DNA of 64,000 nucleotides from Streptomyces rubradiris (GCF_016860525.1 NZ_BNEA01000015.1:4824001-4888000); one strand, 5' to 3'. Positions 36,473 through 46,311 are shown, numbered from the stretch's first letter. Numbers and translations: made by a program. The notes: a model not told the origin generated them from the sequence alone.

Positions 36473-37794
36473 CGACGGGTCAGGGCGGGCACGGAGTCCC
36501 GCCGGTGGAGGCCGGCCCCTCGTCGTCGTCCGGGGGTCCCGCCGTACCGGGTGGCGGCCCACGGCCCGCACACGGCGCCTCCTTCCACGAGATGTGGCGC
36601 GAACTGCTGCCCATCGGCCGGCACCCGGACACCGGCGGCTACCGGCGCCACGCCTGGACCGGGGCCGACGCCGAGTGCCGGGACTGGTTCCGGGAGCAGG
36701 CCGGGGCGCGCGGGCTGACCTACGAGGTCGACCGGAACGGCAACCAGTGGGCCTGGCTGGGGGACCCGGCCGCCGGGGACGCCGTCGTCACCGGCTCCCA
36801 CCTGGACTCCGTACCGGACGGCGGGGCCTTCGACGGGCCCCTCGGCGTGGTCTCCTCCTTCGCCGCGCTGGACGAACTGCGCGGCCGGGGCGTGCCGTTC
36901 ACCAAGCCGCTCGCCATCGTCAACTTCGGTGACGAGGAGGGGGCCCGGTTCGGGCTCGCCTGCGTCGGATCGCGGCTCACCGCCGGGCAGCTGACCGCCG
37001 AGCAGGCCCACCGGCTCACCGACGGCGACGGCGTCGGCCTGCCCCGGGCCATGGAGGCCGCCGGGTACGACCCCGAGGCCATCGGGCCCGACCCCGAACG
37101 GCTCGCCCGGATCGGCGCGTTCGTGGAGCTGCACGTCGAACAGGGGCGGGCGCTGGACCTGTCCGGTGACCGGGTGGGCGTCGCCAGCGCCATCTGGCCG
37201 CACGGACGCTGGCGGTTCGACTTCCGGGGCGAGGCCAACCACGCCGGCACCACCCGGCTGGCGGACCGCCGCGACCCCATGCTGTCGTACGCCCAGACCG
37301 TGCTCGCCGCCCGCCGCGAGGCCGAACTCGCCGGTGCCGTCGCCACCTTCGGCAAGATCGCGGTGGAACCCAACGGTGTCAACGCGATCCCCTCGCTGGT
37401 GCGCGGCTGGCTCGACTCCCGCGCCGCCGACCAGCAGACCCTGGACACGGTGGTGGACGGCGTCCAGAAGGCGGCCCGGGAGTACGCCGACGCCCACGGC
37501 GTCGATCTCGACGTCGTCCGGGAGTCCTTCACCCCGGTCGTCGAGTTCGACCACGCCCTGCGGGACGAACTCGCCCGGATTCTCGGCAAGGACACCGGTC
37601 TGACCGTGCCCGTCCTCGGGACCGGAGCGGGACACGACGCCGGAATCCTGTCCGGGAGCGTTCCGACCGCCATGCTGTTCGTGCGCAACCCCACCGGTGT
37701 CTCGCACTCCCCGGCAGAGTTCGCGGCCGAGGACGACTGCGTGGCCGGGGTGCGCGCGCTCGCCGACGTACTGGAAGGGCTGGCCTGCCGGTGA
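36469..37794 (+). CDS. M20-family amidohydrolase (allantoate-amidohydrolase-like), likely N-formylglutamate deformylase
   Basis: This 441-residue zinc-dependent M20D enzyme of the allantoate amidohydrolase/N-carbamoylase group shows metal-binding motifs [30 protein letters not shown] and [10 protein letters not shown]. It also has the dimer-domain segment [17 protein letters not shown] and the late histidine block in [14 protein letters not shown]. The first ~35 residues are low-complexity. It lies between hutU and hutF with 4-base overlaps on both sides. The classical HutF route produces N-formylglutamate, which needs a deformylase. No other HutG-like gene is present, so this enzyme is the natural candidate. 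The role is an inference from context; database names usually say allantoate amidohydrolase. Confidence 0.85.
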
Positions 37795-39128
37795 CCAACG
37801 GAACCTACTGGCTGGAGCACGCCTGGCTCGGCGACCGAGTCGAGCCGGGCGTGGCCGTGGACGTGGCCGGCGGGCGCATCGGCGCCGTGCGCACGGACGT
37901 GGACACCCCGCCCCCGGGCGCCGAGGTGCTGCGCGGGCTCACCCTGCCGGGGCTCGCCAACGCCCACAGCCACGCCTTCCACCGGGCCCTGCGCGGCACG
38001 GTCCAGGTCGGCTCCGGGACCTTCTGGACCTGGCGCGAGGTGATGTACTCCGTCGCCGACCGGCTGACCCCGGACAGCTACCACGCCCTGGCCCGCGCGG
38101 TGTACGCCGAGATGGCCCTGGCCGGCATCACCTGCGTCGGCGAGTTCCACTACGTGCACCACGCCCCCGGCGGCACCCGCTACGCCGACCCCAACGCCAT
38201 GGGCGAGGCGCTGATCCAGGCCGCCGCCGAGGCCGGCATCCGGATCACCCTCCTGGACACCTGCTACCTCTCCGCCGGCTTCGGCGAGCCGCCGGGCGCC
38301 CACCAGCTGCGCTTCTCCGACGGCAGCGCGGCGGACTGGGCCGAACGCTGTGCAGTTCTCAAGGAACGGGATCACGCGCGGATCGGAGCGGCCATCCACT
38401 CCGTACGGGCCGTGCCCGCAGGGCAGTTGGCGACCGTGGCCGAGTGGGCCCGGGAACGGCGGGCCCCGCTGCACGTGCACCTGTCGGAGCAGCCCGCCGA
38501 GAACGAGGCGTGCCTCGCCGCGCACGGCCGCACTCCCACCCGGCTGCTCGCCGACCACGGCGTCCTCGGGCCGCGCACCACCGGTGTGCACAACACCCAC
38601 CTCACCGAGGAGGACATCGCCCTGCTCGGCGGCTCGGGCACCGGCACCTGCATGTGCCCCACCACCGAACGGGACCTGGCCGACGGCATCGGCCCGGCCG
38701 TCGCCCTGCAGCGGGCCGGCTCCCCGCTCTCCCTCGGCTCCGACAGCCACGCCGTGATCGACCTGCTCGAAGAGGCGCGCGCGATGGAGCTGAACGAGCG
38801 GCTGCGCAGCCGCACCCGGGGCCACTGGACGGCCGCCGCCCTGCTGCGGGCCGCCACCGCCGACGGCCACGCCGCCCTCGGCTGGGACGAGGCCGGCACC
38901 ATCGAGCCCGGCGCGCTCGCCGACCTGACGACGATCGCCCTGGACTCGGTCAGGACGGCCGGGCCACCGCCCCGACTGGGCGCCGAGACGGCCGTATTCG
39001 CGGCGAGCGCGGCGGACGTCCGGCACACGGTCGTGGGGGGCCGGCAGATCGTGCGCGACGGGGCGCACACGCTCGTCCCCGATGTGCCGCAAGCCCTGGC
39101 GCGGGCCGTCGAAGCCCTCCGCGCCTGA
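37791..39128 (+). CDS. hutF: Formimidoylglutamate deiminase
   Basis: This 445-residue amidohydrolase-fold enzyme converts N-formimidoyl-glutamate to N-formylglutamate plus ammonia. Zinc-ligand and active-site motifs are [57 protein letters not shown] and [20 protein letters not shown]; the sum is characteristic of HutF rather than HutI. GTG 37791 overlaps the preceding stop (GTGA). Its presence shows this organism uses the formyl-glutamate branch rather than direct hydrolysis to formamide by HutG. Confidence 0.95.
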   Translation: MTNGTYWLEHAWLGDRVEPGVAVDVAGGRIGAVRTDVDTPPPGAEVLRGLTLPGLANAHSHAFHRALRGTVQVGSGTFWTWREVMYSVADRLTPDSYHALARAVYAEMALAGITCVGEFHYVHHAPGGTRYADPNAMGEALIQAAAEAGIRITLLDTCYLSAGFGEPPGAHQLRFSDGSAADWAERCAVLKERDHARIGAAIHSVRAVPAGQLATVAEWARERRAPLHVHLSEQPAENEACLAAHGRTPTRLLADHGVLGPRTTGVHNTHLTEEDIALLGGSGTGTCMCPTTERDLADGIGPAVALQRAGSPLSLGSDSHAVIDLLEEARAMELNERLRSRTRGHWTAAALLRAATADGHAALGWDEAGTIEPGALADLTTIALDSVRTAGPPPRLGAETAVFAASAADVRHTVVGGRQIVRDGAHTLVPDVPQALARAVEALRA

Positions 39129-39148
39129 CGACCACCCACGAGGACACC

Positions 39149-40324
39149 ATGAGCAGCAGCACCGTCATCACCAACATCGCCACGCTGGTCACCAACGACC
39201 CCTCCCTGGGTGACGGCTCCCCTCTCGGTCTGGTCCGGGACGCGGCCGTCGTCATCGACGGCGACCGGGTCGTGTGGACCGGTGAGTCAAGCAAAGCACC
39301 CGCCACTGACAACCGGGTCGACGCGGCCGGCCGGGCGGTGCTGCCGGGCTTCGTCGACTCCCACTCCCACCTGGTCTTCGCCGGTGACCGGACGCAGGAG
39401 TTCAACGCCCGCATGTCCGGCCGCCCCTACACCGCGGGCGGCATCCGCACCACGGTCGCGGCCACCCGCGCGGCGAGCGACGCGGAACTGGAGGCGAACC
39501 TCACCCGGTACCTCGCCGAGGCCCTGCGCCAGGGCACGACCACGCTCGAGACCAAGTCGGGCTACGGCCTCACGGTCGAGGACGAGGCCCGCGCCCTGCG
39601 CCTGGCCGCCCGGCACACCGAGGAGGTGACGTACCTCGGCGCGCACGTCGTCAGCCCCGATCACGCCGACGACCCGGCGGCCTATGTCGCCCTCGTCACC
39701 GGCGAGATGCTGGACGCCTGCGCGCCGCACGCCCGCTGGATCGACGTGTTCTGCGAGAAGGGCGCCTTCGACGGCGACCAGGCCCGTGCCGTCCTCACGG
39801 CGGGCAAGGCGAAGGGCCTGCACCCGCGCGTCCACGCCAACCAGCTCTCCTACGGCCCCGGCGTCCAGCTGGCCGTGGAACTGGACGCGGCCAGCGCCGA
39901 CCACTGCACCCACCTGACGGACGCGGACGTCGACGCCCTGGCGCACAGCCGCACGGTCGCCACCCTGCTGCCCGGCGCCGAGTTCTCCACCCGCGCCGAG
40001 TGGCCGGACGCCCGCCGCCTGCTGGACGCGGGCGTGACGGTCGCCCTGTCCACCGACTGCAACCCGGGCTCGTCCTTCACCTCGTCCGTGCCCTTCTGCA
40101 TCGCCCTGGCCGTCCGGGACATGGGGATGACCCCGGACGAGGCGGTGTGGTCGGCGACGGCGGGCGGCGCCGCCGCCCTGCGCCGCACCGACATCGGCCG
40201 GATCGCCCCGGGCGCCCGCGCGGACCTGCTCCTGCTCGACGCCCCGAGCCATGTCCACCTGGCCTACCGCCCGGGCGTGCCGCTGGTCGACGCGGTGTGG
40301 CGCGCGGGCGTACGCGTCGTCTGA
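39149..40324 (+). CDS. hutI: Imidazolonepropionase
   Basis: This 391-residue zinc amidohydrolase opens the ring of imidazolonepropionate to give N-formimidoyl-glutamate. Motifs are [16 protein letters not shown] with the metal histidines, [20 protein letters not shown] (substrate-binding Arg/Tyr region), [26 protein letters not shown] and [17 protein letters not shown], the hallmark of HutI. ATG 39149 has an ACGAGGA site upstream and lies 20 bases after hutF, completing the four-gene hut operon. Confidence 0.96.
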   Translation: MSSSTVITNIATLVTNDPSLGDGSPLGLVRDAAVVIDGDRVVWTGESSKAPATDNRVDAAGRAVLPGFVDSHSHLVFAGDRTQEFNARMSGRPYTAGGIRTTVAATRAASDAELEANLTRYLAEALRQGTTTLETKSGYGLTVEDEARALRLAARHTEEVTYLGAHVVSPDHADDPAAYVALVTGEMLDACAPHARWIDVFCEKGAFDGDQARAVLTAGKAKGLHPRVHANQLSYGPGVQLAVELDAASADHCTHLTDADVDALAHSRTVATLLPGAEFSTRAEWPDARRLLDAGVTVALSTDCNPGSSFTSSVPFCIALAVRDMGMTPDEAVWSATAGGAAALRRTDIGRIAPGARADLLLLDAPSHVHLAYRPGVPLVDAVWRAGVRVV

Positions 40325-40334
40325 CCGGCCGCCG

Positions 40335-40398
40335 GACGGCCCGGCCCCGCGCATGAGGACCCCGCGGACGGCCCGGCCCGCGCACGAGGACCCCGCGG
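40335..40398. repeat. Short direct repeat downstream of hutI
   Basis: A unit beginning GGACGGCCCGGCCC and running through GAGGACCCCGC occurs twice, about 31 bases apart, between hutI and the convergent sigma-factor gene. No obvious terminator stem is seen. Confidence 0.6.
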
Positions 40399-40455
40399 GC
40401 GGTCCGGTTCTTGACGGCCGGACCGCTCACCGCGGCGCGTGAAGTGCCGCGCTGC

Positions 40456-41352
40456 TCACTCCTCCAGGGTCAGCCCCTTGCGCAGCCGTACCAGCGTGCG
40501 CGACAGCAGCCGGGACACGTGCATCTGGGAGATGCCCAGTTCCTCGCCGATCTCGGACTGGGTCATGTTCGCCACGAAGCGCAGGGAGAGGATCTTCCGG
40601 TCCCGGGAGGGCAGCGAGGCGATCAGCGGCTTGAGGGACTCGATGTACTCGATACCCTCGAGCCCGTGGTCCTCGTAGCCGATGCGGTCCGCGAGCGCGC
40701 CCTCGGAGTCGTCCTCCTCGGGCTGGGCGTCCAGCGAGGAGGCGGTGTAGGCGTTCGAGGCGGCCATGCCCTCGACGACCTCCTCGCTGGAGATGCCGAG
40801 GCGTTCGGCGAGTTCCGTGACGGTGGGCGCGCGGTCCAGCTGCTGTGCCAGCTCGTCACCCGCCTTGGCGAGGTCCAGGCGCAGTTCCTGAAGCCGGCGC
40901 GGGACCCGCACGGACCACGAGGTGTCACGGAAGAACCGTTTGATCTCGCCGATGATGGTGGGCATCGCGAAAGTGGGGAACTCGACGCCGCGGGAGAGTT
41001 CGAAGCGGTCGATGGCCTTGATCAGGCCGATGGTGCCGACCTGGATGATGTCCTCCATCGGCTCGCTGCGGGAGCGGAAGCGGGAGGCGGCGAACTTGAC
41101 GAGCGCGAGGTTGAGTTCAACGAGGGTGTTGCGGACGTACGCGTGCTCGTACGTCCCTTCCTCCAGCGACTCCAGCCGCTCGAAGAGGGTCTTGGACAGG
41201 GCCCGCGCATCGACCGGGCCGATCTCGTCGTAGGGGGGGATCTCCGGGAGTCCCTCGAAGGGGTCGAGGGGGTCGATGGGATGATCCAGCTGTTCCGGTG
41301 GGGGTGTCGACGTCGCGATCGGGGTATGCGATGCGTCGAGCCGGGGTGACAT
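40456..41352 (-). CDS. sigI: SigB/SigF-family RNA polymerase sigma factor (sigI)
   Basis: This 298-residue stress-type sigma factor has region 2 at about 75-140 (NLALVKFAASRFRSRSEPMEDIIQVGTIGLIKAIDRFELSRGVEF and FPTFAMPTIIGEIKRFFRD). Region 3 covers about 145-215, and region 4 (about 235-290) has the DNA-binding helix pair RKILSLRFVANMTQSEIGEELGISQMHVSRLLSRTLVRLR. ATG 41352 is preceded by GGAGG. The divergent neighbours are a STAS anti-anti-sigma factor and an HATPase anti-sigma factor, the three parts of a partner-switching switch. Synteny with S. coelicolor points to sigI, an osmotic-stress sigma factor. Confidence 0.9.
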   Translation of the reverse strand: MSPRLDASHTPIATSTPPPEQLDHPIDPLDPFEGLPEIPPYDEIGPVDARALSKTLFERLESLEEGTYEHAYVRNTLVELNLALVKFAASRFRSRSEPMEDIIQVGTIGLIKAIDRFELSRGVEFPTFAMPTIIGEIKRFFRDTSWSVRVPRRLQELRLDLAKAGDELAQQLDRAPTVTELAERLGISSEEVVEGMAASNAYTASSLDAQPEEDDSEGALADRIGYEDHGLEGIEYIESLKPLIASLPSRDRKILSLRFVANMTQSEIGEELGISQMHVSRLLSRTLVRLRKGLTLEE

Positions 41353-41600
41353 GGGTGTCCTCCATCGTTCTCGGCATATGGCTGCCGAAGCCAGTACGTG
41401 CACTGCGGTGTGCGGCGCCTCCGAAGCCGGCGTGTAGGAATGTGTGTCCTTACTAGCCCTACCCGCTGCACCGAGCGGGTCGCAAGTGCGTTCTGTTGCG
41501 GTATGTCCGATTGTGTGCGGATGTTCGGGTGTCGGAGTGCGCAGGGAAGGCGTAATGTTCGAGGGCATCAGCAGCCACGACCTCGGGAGAGAGAGACGGC

Positions 41601-41978
41601 ATGGACCACGGGACGGTCGGCAGCGCACAGTCGGGCCGGCTTCTGGTGGAGGTGCGGGAAGAGGGCTCCAGCGCCGTTGTGAGACCGGCGGGCGAGCTCG
41701 ACCACCACACCGCCGATCTTCTGCGTGAGCCCCTCGACGACCTGCTGGACAAGGGCTTCTCACGGCTCGTCGTGGACTGCTCCCGCCTGGAGTTCTGCGA
41801 CTCCACGGGACTGAACGTCCTGCTCGGCGCCCGGCTGAAGGCGGACGCCGCCGGTGGCGGGGTCCACCTGGCCGGCATGCTGCCGGTGGTGGCCCGGGTG
41901 TTCGAGATCACCGGGGCCGAGACGGTCTTCTCCGTCCATGACTCCGTGGAGGCCGCCCTGGCCGACGGTGCCGACTGA
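41601..41978 (+). CDS. arsI: STAS-domain anti-anti-sigma factor (arsI)
   Basis: This 125-residue single STAS domain has the fold order expected of SpoIIAA/RsbV proteins: VRPAGELDHHTADLLREPLDDLLDKGFSRLVVD followed by LEFCDSTGLNVLLGARLKADAAG. The phosphorylatable serine is S68 in D67-S68-T69-G. Unphosphorylated, it should sequester the HATPase anti-sigma factor and free the sigma factor. GGGAGAGAG precedes the ATG. It is divergent from sigI across 248 bases, and the partner anti-sigma gene lies 312 bases downstream. The name follows the published S. coelicolor SigI/PrsI/ArsI system by synteny. Confidence 0.9.
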   Translation: MDHGTVGSAQSGRLLVEVREEGSSAVVRPAGELDHHTADLLREPLDDLLDKGFSRLVVDCSRLEFCDSTGLNVLLGARLKADAAGGGVHLAGMLPVVARVFEITGAETVFSVHDSVEAALADGAD

Positions 41979-42290
41979 GCCGCCGCGTCCTGCCGTACGG
42001 ACCGGTCCGCGCCCGGCCCCCGCGGGCGTTGCGCGGGTCACCCGAACACGGGGGTGTTCCCCGGGATCGGTCGGGCAGGAGAGGGCAGAAGAAGGCGGGG
42101 GACGGCCCGGCCGGCACGCGCACGGGGCGCGCGTCCGGCGGACGGGCGGGCGGTCCCCGGGTGGTGCGACGGCCGACGCGGCCGGCGCCCGCGGTCCGGC
42201 CCTTGACCGGATCACGGGCCGCGGTGCCGCTCGGACCGCTGACCGGACTTTTGTAATCGTGAACTGGTGAATCGGTGAGGTGAAGCGCTG
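41979..42290. other. Gap between arsI and prsI
   Basis: These 312 bases contain no gene. GAACAC and GTGTTC (42044-42059) form an inverted repeat around GGGG, and a TGTAAT element at 42252-42257 could be a -10 for the downstream gene. Much of the rest is low-complexity GC sequence. Confidence 0.6.
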
Positions 42291-42851
42291 ATGAGCACCA
42301 CCCGGCCTTACTCGCCGGGCGAGCGCGGCCCGGAGCCCAGCGGCGCTTCCGGGGCGTCCGAGGGGGCCGCGCCGGCCGTCGGCGCGACCGCGGGGGCAGC
42401 CGCGCCGTCCGTGCCGACCGACGGCACTCCGCGCAGCCGCGGGCGGCAGGTGCGCAGACTCCGTCTGGAAGGCGAGAGCGGGGTCGTCCCGCTCGCCCGC
42501 GACTTCACCCGCCAGGCGCTGTACGCGTGGGACTGGCTGCCCGCCGCCACCGCCGACCGGCGGGCCGCCGCCGAGGACGTGCTGCTCGTCGTCTCCGAAC
42601 TGGTCACCAACGCCTGCCTGCACGCCGAGGGCCCCGAGGAACTGCGGCTCACCTGCGACAACAAGGTGATCCGGGTGGAGGTCTCGGACCGGGGCACCGG
42701 CCAGCCGGCCCCGCGCACCCCGCACCGGGCCGGTCGGCCCGGCGGCCACGGCATGTTCATCGTGCAGCGGCTGTGCCTGGACTGGGGCGTCATCCGGATC
42801 TCCGGCACACCGGGCAAGACGGTGTGGGCGGAACTGGGCGCGCCGGCCTGA
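42291..42851 (+). CDS. prsI: HATPase anti-sigma factor/serine kinase (prsI)
   Basis: This 186-residue GHKL ATPase of the RsbW/SpoIIAB type has the N-box VVSELVTNACLHA (E103, N108), the G1 region VEVSDRGTGQP and the G2-like GGHGMFIVQRLCLDWGV. The first ~50 residues are a low-complexity Ala/Gly/Pro extension. Such proteins bind a sigma factor and phosphorylate the STAS partner. GGTGAGGTGAAG precedes ATG 42291. The 312-base gap to arsI suggests its own promoter. Specificity for this sigI is inferred from the neighbourhood, since Streptomyces encodes many similar ATPases. Confidence 0.85.
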   Translation: MSTTRPYSPGERGPEPSGASGASEGAAPAVGATAGAAAPSVPTDGTPRSRGRQVRRLRLEGESGVVPLARDFTRQALYAWDWLPAATADRRAAAEDVLLVVSELVTNACLHAEGPEELRLTCDNKVIRVEVSDRGTGQPAPRTPHRAGRPGGHGMFIVQRLCLDWGVIRISGTPGKTVWAELGAPA

Positions 42852-43413
42852 CCGCAGCCGGTGGGTGCCGTGGCCGGCCGGCGGGTGGGGCGTTGACCTG
42901 ACCGTGACCGGCGAGCGCCATGGTCGACCGTGACCGGTGGGCTCTCCGGCCCGGCCGTAGTCGGTGGGTGCCGTGGCCGGTCGGCGGGTGGGGCGTTGAC
43001 CTGGCCGTAGTCGGCGAGTGCCCGGCCCTGACCGCGCCGGTGGGGCCCGGCCTGATCGCAGTCGGTGGGTGCTCCGGCCCGGCCGTAGTCGGTGAGTGCC
43101 ATGGCTGGTCGTGGCCGGTGGGGCGCCGGCCCGGCCGAAGGCGGTGGCCCGCACGGCCCTTGGCGTGGCCGGTGGGTCTCCCGGCCCGGCCGTGCCGGTG
43201 GGTGCCCTGTCCGCCGTTCCCGCTCCGGCACCCCGCCGCCCGCGCGGGACCGCCCCACCCCGCCGTGCGCGCCGGACCCCGCAGCCTGAACCCCGTCGCC
43301 CGCGCCCGACCGTCGAACTCCGGCGTGTGACGCGTCTTCCTTCCTCACGACCCCGGGCGTACCTTGACGGCCGAATCTGATATGCCGTCAGGAACGGATG
43401 GGGTGGACCGACC
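42852..43413. repeat. Repeat-rich non-coding stretch
   Basis: About 560 bases consist largely of degenerate copies of units such as GGCCGTAGTCGGTGGGTGCC and GGTGGGGCGTTGACCTG. GTAGTCGG followed by GTGGGTG or CGAGTGC recurs at roughly 50-60-base spacing between 42955 and 43110. All reading frames through it encode monotonous Arg/Pro/Gly or Trp/Pro/Gly strings with no start or ribosome-binding site I trust. It separates the prsI gene from the surface-protein cluster. Confidence 0.75.
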
Positions 43414-44151
43414 GTGCCGTACCCGAAACGAACCGCCGCGCTCGTGTCCGCCGCGGCCCTGGCCGGCGCGGCGGCACTGGTGGCCGCGCCGGCGGCCCAC
43501 GCCGAGGTGACCGACGTCAACTACCGCTGCCAGACGCCGATCGGCGTCAAGAGCGCGGTGTCGCCCATCGACATCAAGGGCGTCCCGAGCGGCTCCGGCT
43601 ACAAGATCACGATGTCCTGGCAGAAGGGCGTCTCCTCCAGCCCCATCGAACTGGGCAAGGGGGCGATGAACCCGAGCGCCACCATCGAACTGGGCGGCGC
43701 CGACAGCGGCACGTTCACCGTCACCGGGCCCGCCAACACCGCCGCGATCCCCGCCAACACCCCCATCAAGATCAGCGACTTGAGCGGCACCTACACACCC
43801 GGGAAGAGCGGCGCGGTCACCTTCACGCCCGGCACGCTCACCATCAAGGCCCTCGGTACGACGACCACTTGCACGCCGACGAACAGCCCCGGACCGGCCC
43901 TGACCCTGACCGTGACGGCGCCCGGCGGCTCCCCGACCGGCGGCTCGGCCACGACGGGCGGCTCGGGTTCGACCGGTGGCGGCTCGGGCACGGCCGGTGG
44001 TTCCGGGAGCGCGTCCGGAGGCGGGCAGCTGCCGCAGACCGGTCCGCAGGACTCCGCGGTCGCCCTCGGCACGCTCGGCGGCACGGTGCTCCTCGCCGGA
44101 GCCGCGGGCGCCCTGTGGCTGTCCCGGCGCGGCCGTACCGCCCGCGGCTGA
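43414..44151 (+). CDS. Secreted protein with LPxTG-type sortase signal
   Basis: This 245-residue exported surface protein has a signal peptide at 1-30 (ending AAHAE), one beta-rich domain at about 33-160, a Gly/Ser linker (172-203), and a C-terminal sorting signal. That signal is LPQTG (206-210), a hydrophobic span (216-235) and a basic tail (SRRGRTARG). The domain starts YRCQTPIGVKSAVSP and ends IKALGTTTTCTPTN, with two framing cysteines. It is clearly homologous to the second domain of the protein at 46308-47618. GTG 43414 has GGGGTGG upstream. A sortase should attach it to the wall; no sortase gene is in the window. Confidence 0.85.
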   Translation: MPYPKRTAALVSAAALAGAAALVAAPAAHAEVTDVNYRCQTPIGVKSAVSPIDIKGVPSGSGYKITMSWQKGVSSSPIELGKGAMNPSATIELGGADSGTFTVTGPANTAAIPANTPIKISDLSGTYTPGKSGAVTFTPGTLTIKALGTTTTCTPTNSPGPALTLTVTAPGGSPTGGSATTGGSGSTGGGSGTAGGSGSASGGGQLPQTGPQDSAVALGTLGGTVLLAGAAGALWLSRRGRTARG

Positions 44152-44290
44152 CGGACCACGCCCACGGCCGGACCACTCCCGAGGTCGACAAGGCCCGGCC
44201 GTTCCCCGTCGGACCCGGCCGCACCGCACACCGCCGCCGTCCCGGTGCCGTCTCCCGCCGACCCTTCGGCCACCACCGCTGGAGCCGCCC

Positions 44291-45184
44291 ATGCCGACCG
44301 CCGCACCCGCCCTCGCCCCACCACCGCGCCGCGCGCCGCGCCCTCCCCGCCCCCTCGTACGTCCTGCTCGCCTGGCGTTCCCGGCCGTCCTCGCCGTCGT
44401 CCTGACGCTCACCCCGCTGACCGGTGCCCCGTCGGCCGTCGCGCGGTCCGGTGGATGGTCGGTCGCCCCGCTGGGCGGCGGGCGGCCCGCGTTCTACGCG
44501 GAGGGCACTCCCGGGGCGGTGCTGCGGGACACGGTGTCCGTGACCAACCCGGGCCGGACCCCGGTCGCGGTCCGGCTGCGCGGCACCGGCGTCCCGGCGG
44601 TGTTCAGCCGCGACGGTCTGCGGGTGCCCGCCCGCACCCGGGCGCAGGTGCCCTTCACCCTCACCGTGCCGCGCGACGCCGGGCCCGGCGACCGCACCGG
44701 CGCCATCGAGGCGCGGGACGCCCACGGCCGCGTGGCCGCCGTGCCCGTCCGGCTGCGCGTCGGCGGGCCCGCGCTGGCCGCGCTGACCGTCGAGCACCTC
44801 GCCGTACACGCCGACCGGATCACCTACGACCTGGTCAACCGCGGTACGACCGTCCTCGTACCGAGGCTCGCGGTGCGCGCCGACGGATTCTTCGGCCGGC
44901 GCGTCCTGGACCGTGCCCCGCGCGCCCTGCCGGTCCGGCTGCCCCCGGGCGCCCGGCGGACGCTCAGCGAGCCGTGGCCCGGCCGGCCGGTGCTGGACGA
45001 GGTACGGGTACGGCTGACGGTGACGGCGGCGGGCGGGGCGCGTGCCACGGCGGGCACCTCGGCCGCGTACGTGCCGTGGGGCGCGGTGGGCGGCGGCGCC
45101 GCGGCGGGGGCCGTATTTCTGGGGTGGCGGCGCGCGCGGAAGCCCCGGCGGGCCGGGGCCGGGCCGACGGGAGCGGTGTCGTGA
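44291..45184 (+). CDS. Secreted membrane-anchored protein with NPCBM/DUF916-like beta domain
   Basis: This 297-residue protein has a signal peptide at about 28-50 and one beta-sandwich domain (62-155; WSVAPLGGGRPAFYAEGTPGAVLRDTVSVTNPGRTPVAVRL). A second beta domain (160-250) precedes a C-terminal span (VPWGAVGGGAAAGAVFLGW, about 262-280) and a basic cytoplasmic tail. The DTVSVTNPGRTPVAVRLRGTG pattern resembles the extracellular WxL-binding/DUF916 and NPCBM-associated domains. GGAG lies 6 bases before ATG 44291. The stop overlaps the next gene (GTGA), so these two are coupled. It is probably a membrane-bound partner of the sortase-linked neighbours. Confidence 0.75.
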   Translation: MPTAAPALAPPPRRAPRPPRPLVRPARLAFPAVLAVVLTLTPLTGAPSAVARSGGWSVAPLGGGRPAFYAEGTPGAVLRDTVSVTNPGRTPVAVRLRGTGVPAVFSRDGLRVPARTRAQVPFTLTVPRDAGPGDRTGAIEARDAHGRVAAVPVRLRVGGPALAALTVEHLAVHADRITYDLVNRGTTVLVPRLAVRADGFFGRRVLDRAPRALPVRLPPGARRTLSEPWPGRPVLDEVRVRLTVTAAGGARATAGTSAAYVPWGAVGGGAAAGAVFLGWRRARKPRRAGAGPTGAVS

Positions 45185-46311
45185 GGCGCCTCGCGCCGCT
45201 GCCGCTGGCCGCCGCGCTGCTGCTGGCCCTCGCCGTCCCGCCCGGCCCGGCCCGGGCGGCGGACGGACCGTCCGTGCGGCTGTCGGCGGTCCGGGCCGGG
45301 GCGGGCGGCTCGGTCACCGTGAGCGGCACCGGCTGGCGGCCCCGGGCGCTGCTGATGGTGCTGGTGTGCGGGCGGGCCACCCCGGACCGGGGCGTGATCG
45401 GCGGCACCAACTCCTGCGCCAACGGCGACGGCCGGGCCGTGACCACGGACGCCGGCGGCGCGTTCGCCCGGCCGCTCCCGGTCGCCGAGCCGCCCGTGCC
45501 CTGCCCCTGCGTGGTGCACGTGGCCACCGTTACCGGCGCCCGCGCCGAGGCGGACGCCGTCCTGGAGGTCGCCGGGCACCCGGTGGCCCCGCTGCCCGCC
45601 GAGCGCTCCGCCGGCCGGCTGGCGGTGCTGTCCGACACCCGGCTGACCGGGTCGGGCGGGCTGCTGACCTGGTTCGGGGCGCCGCCGGGCCGCACTCTGG
45701 TGTTCACCGTCGGCAACACCGGCACCAGCCCGGTGGAGAACCCGGTGTTCCAGGTCGGCACCGCGCACGGCGTGTTCGCCCCCCAGTGGGACGAGCGGCG
45801 GTGGCGCGGCACCCTGGCGCCCGGGAAGAAGGCACGGATCGAGCTGCCCGTCGAGCTGTCGGCCGGGGCGCACGGCGAGTACACGGTGACCCTGCGGTAC
45901 GCCGGCCGGGTGCTGGCCGAGCAGCCCTGGGGCGTGCCCCGGCCCTGGGGCGTGACGCTGTTCTGGGTCCTGCTCTGCCTGGTCGTCCCGGCCGCGCTGT
46001 TCCGCGCCGGCATGGCGGTGGTCGACCGGCTCCGCCCGCCCGGACCCGGCGGGCGCCCGCACCGCACCGCCCCGCACTCCGGCCCGCGCCCGCGCGTACG
46101 CCTGCCACGCCTTCGTACCACCGGCGCCCGGGGCGCCCCGCACACCCCCGGCGACCCCCCGGTCCCCGCGCGCGACCCGGCCGCCGGGGCGGCGAGCCTG
46201 CCGTGGTTCACCCCGGACTCCGCCCCGCGCGGTCCGGCCGGCCGGTCCTCCGCACCGCACGACGACAGTCCGACGAGTCCTGCGACTCCCACCCCGAAGG
46301 GACCCACGTGA
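45181..46311 (+). CDS. Secreted membrane-anchored protein of the surface cluster
   Basis: This 376-residue protein has a signal peptide at 1-29 (ending GPARAAD) and an IPT/neocarzinostatin-like beta domain (33-130; SVRLSAVRAGAGGSVTVSGTGWRPRALL) containing five cysteines. A second beta domain (about 155-250; LVFTVGNTGTSPVENPVFQVGTAHG) is followed by a membrane span at about 257-280 and a long Pro-rich cytoplasmic tail. The start is GTG 45181, overlapping the preceding stop; its own stop overlaps the next gene's GTG (GTGA). The VTVSGTGWRP motif is typical of Streptomyces cell-surface proteins. Function unknown. Confidence 0.75.
   Translation: MRRLAPLPLAAALLLALAVPPGPARAADGPSVRLSAVRAGAGGSVTVSGTGWRPRALLMVLVCGRATPDRGVIGGTNSCANGDGRAVTTDAGGAFARPLPVAEPPVPCPCVVHVATVTGARAEADAVLEVAGHPVAPLPAERSAGRLAVLSDTRLTGSGGLLTWFGAPPGRTLVFTVGNTGTSPVENPVFQVGTAHGVFAPQWDERRWRGTLAPGKKARIELPVELSAGAHGEYTVTLRYAGRVLAEQPWGVPRPWGVTLFWVLLCLVVPAALFRAGMAVVDRLRPPGPGGRPHRTAPHSGPRPRVRLPRLRTTGARGAPHTPGDPPVPARDPAAGAASLPWFTPDSAPRGPAGRSSAPHDDSPTSPATPTPKGPT

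Noticed and set aside
42920..43330. Possible 136-codon gene in the repeat stretch after prsI
   Set aside because: The translation is monotonous Trp/Pro/Gly/Arg from degenerate DNA repeats, with no ribosome-binding site and no homology I recognise.
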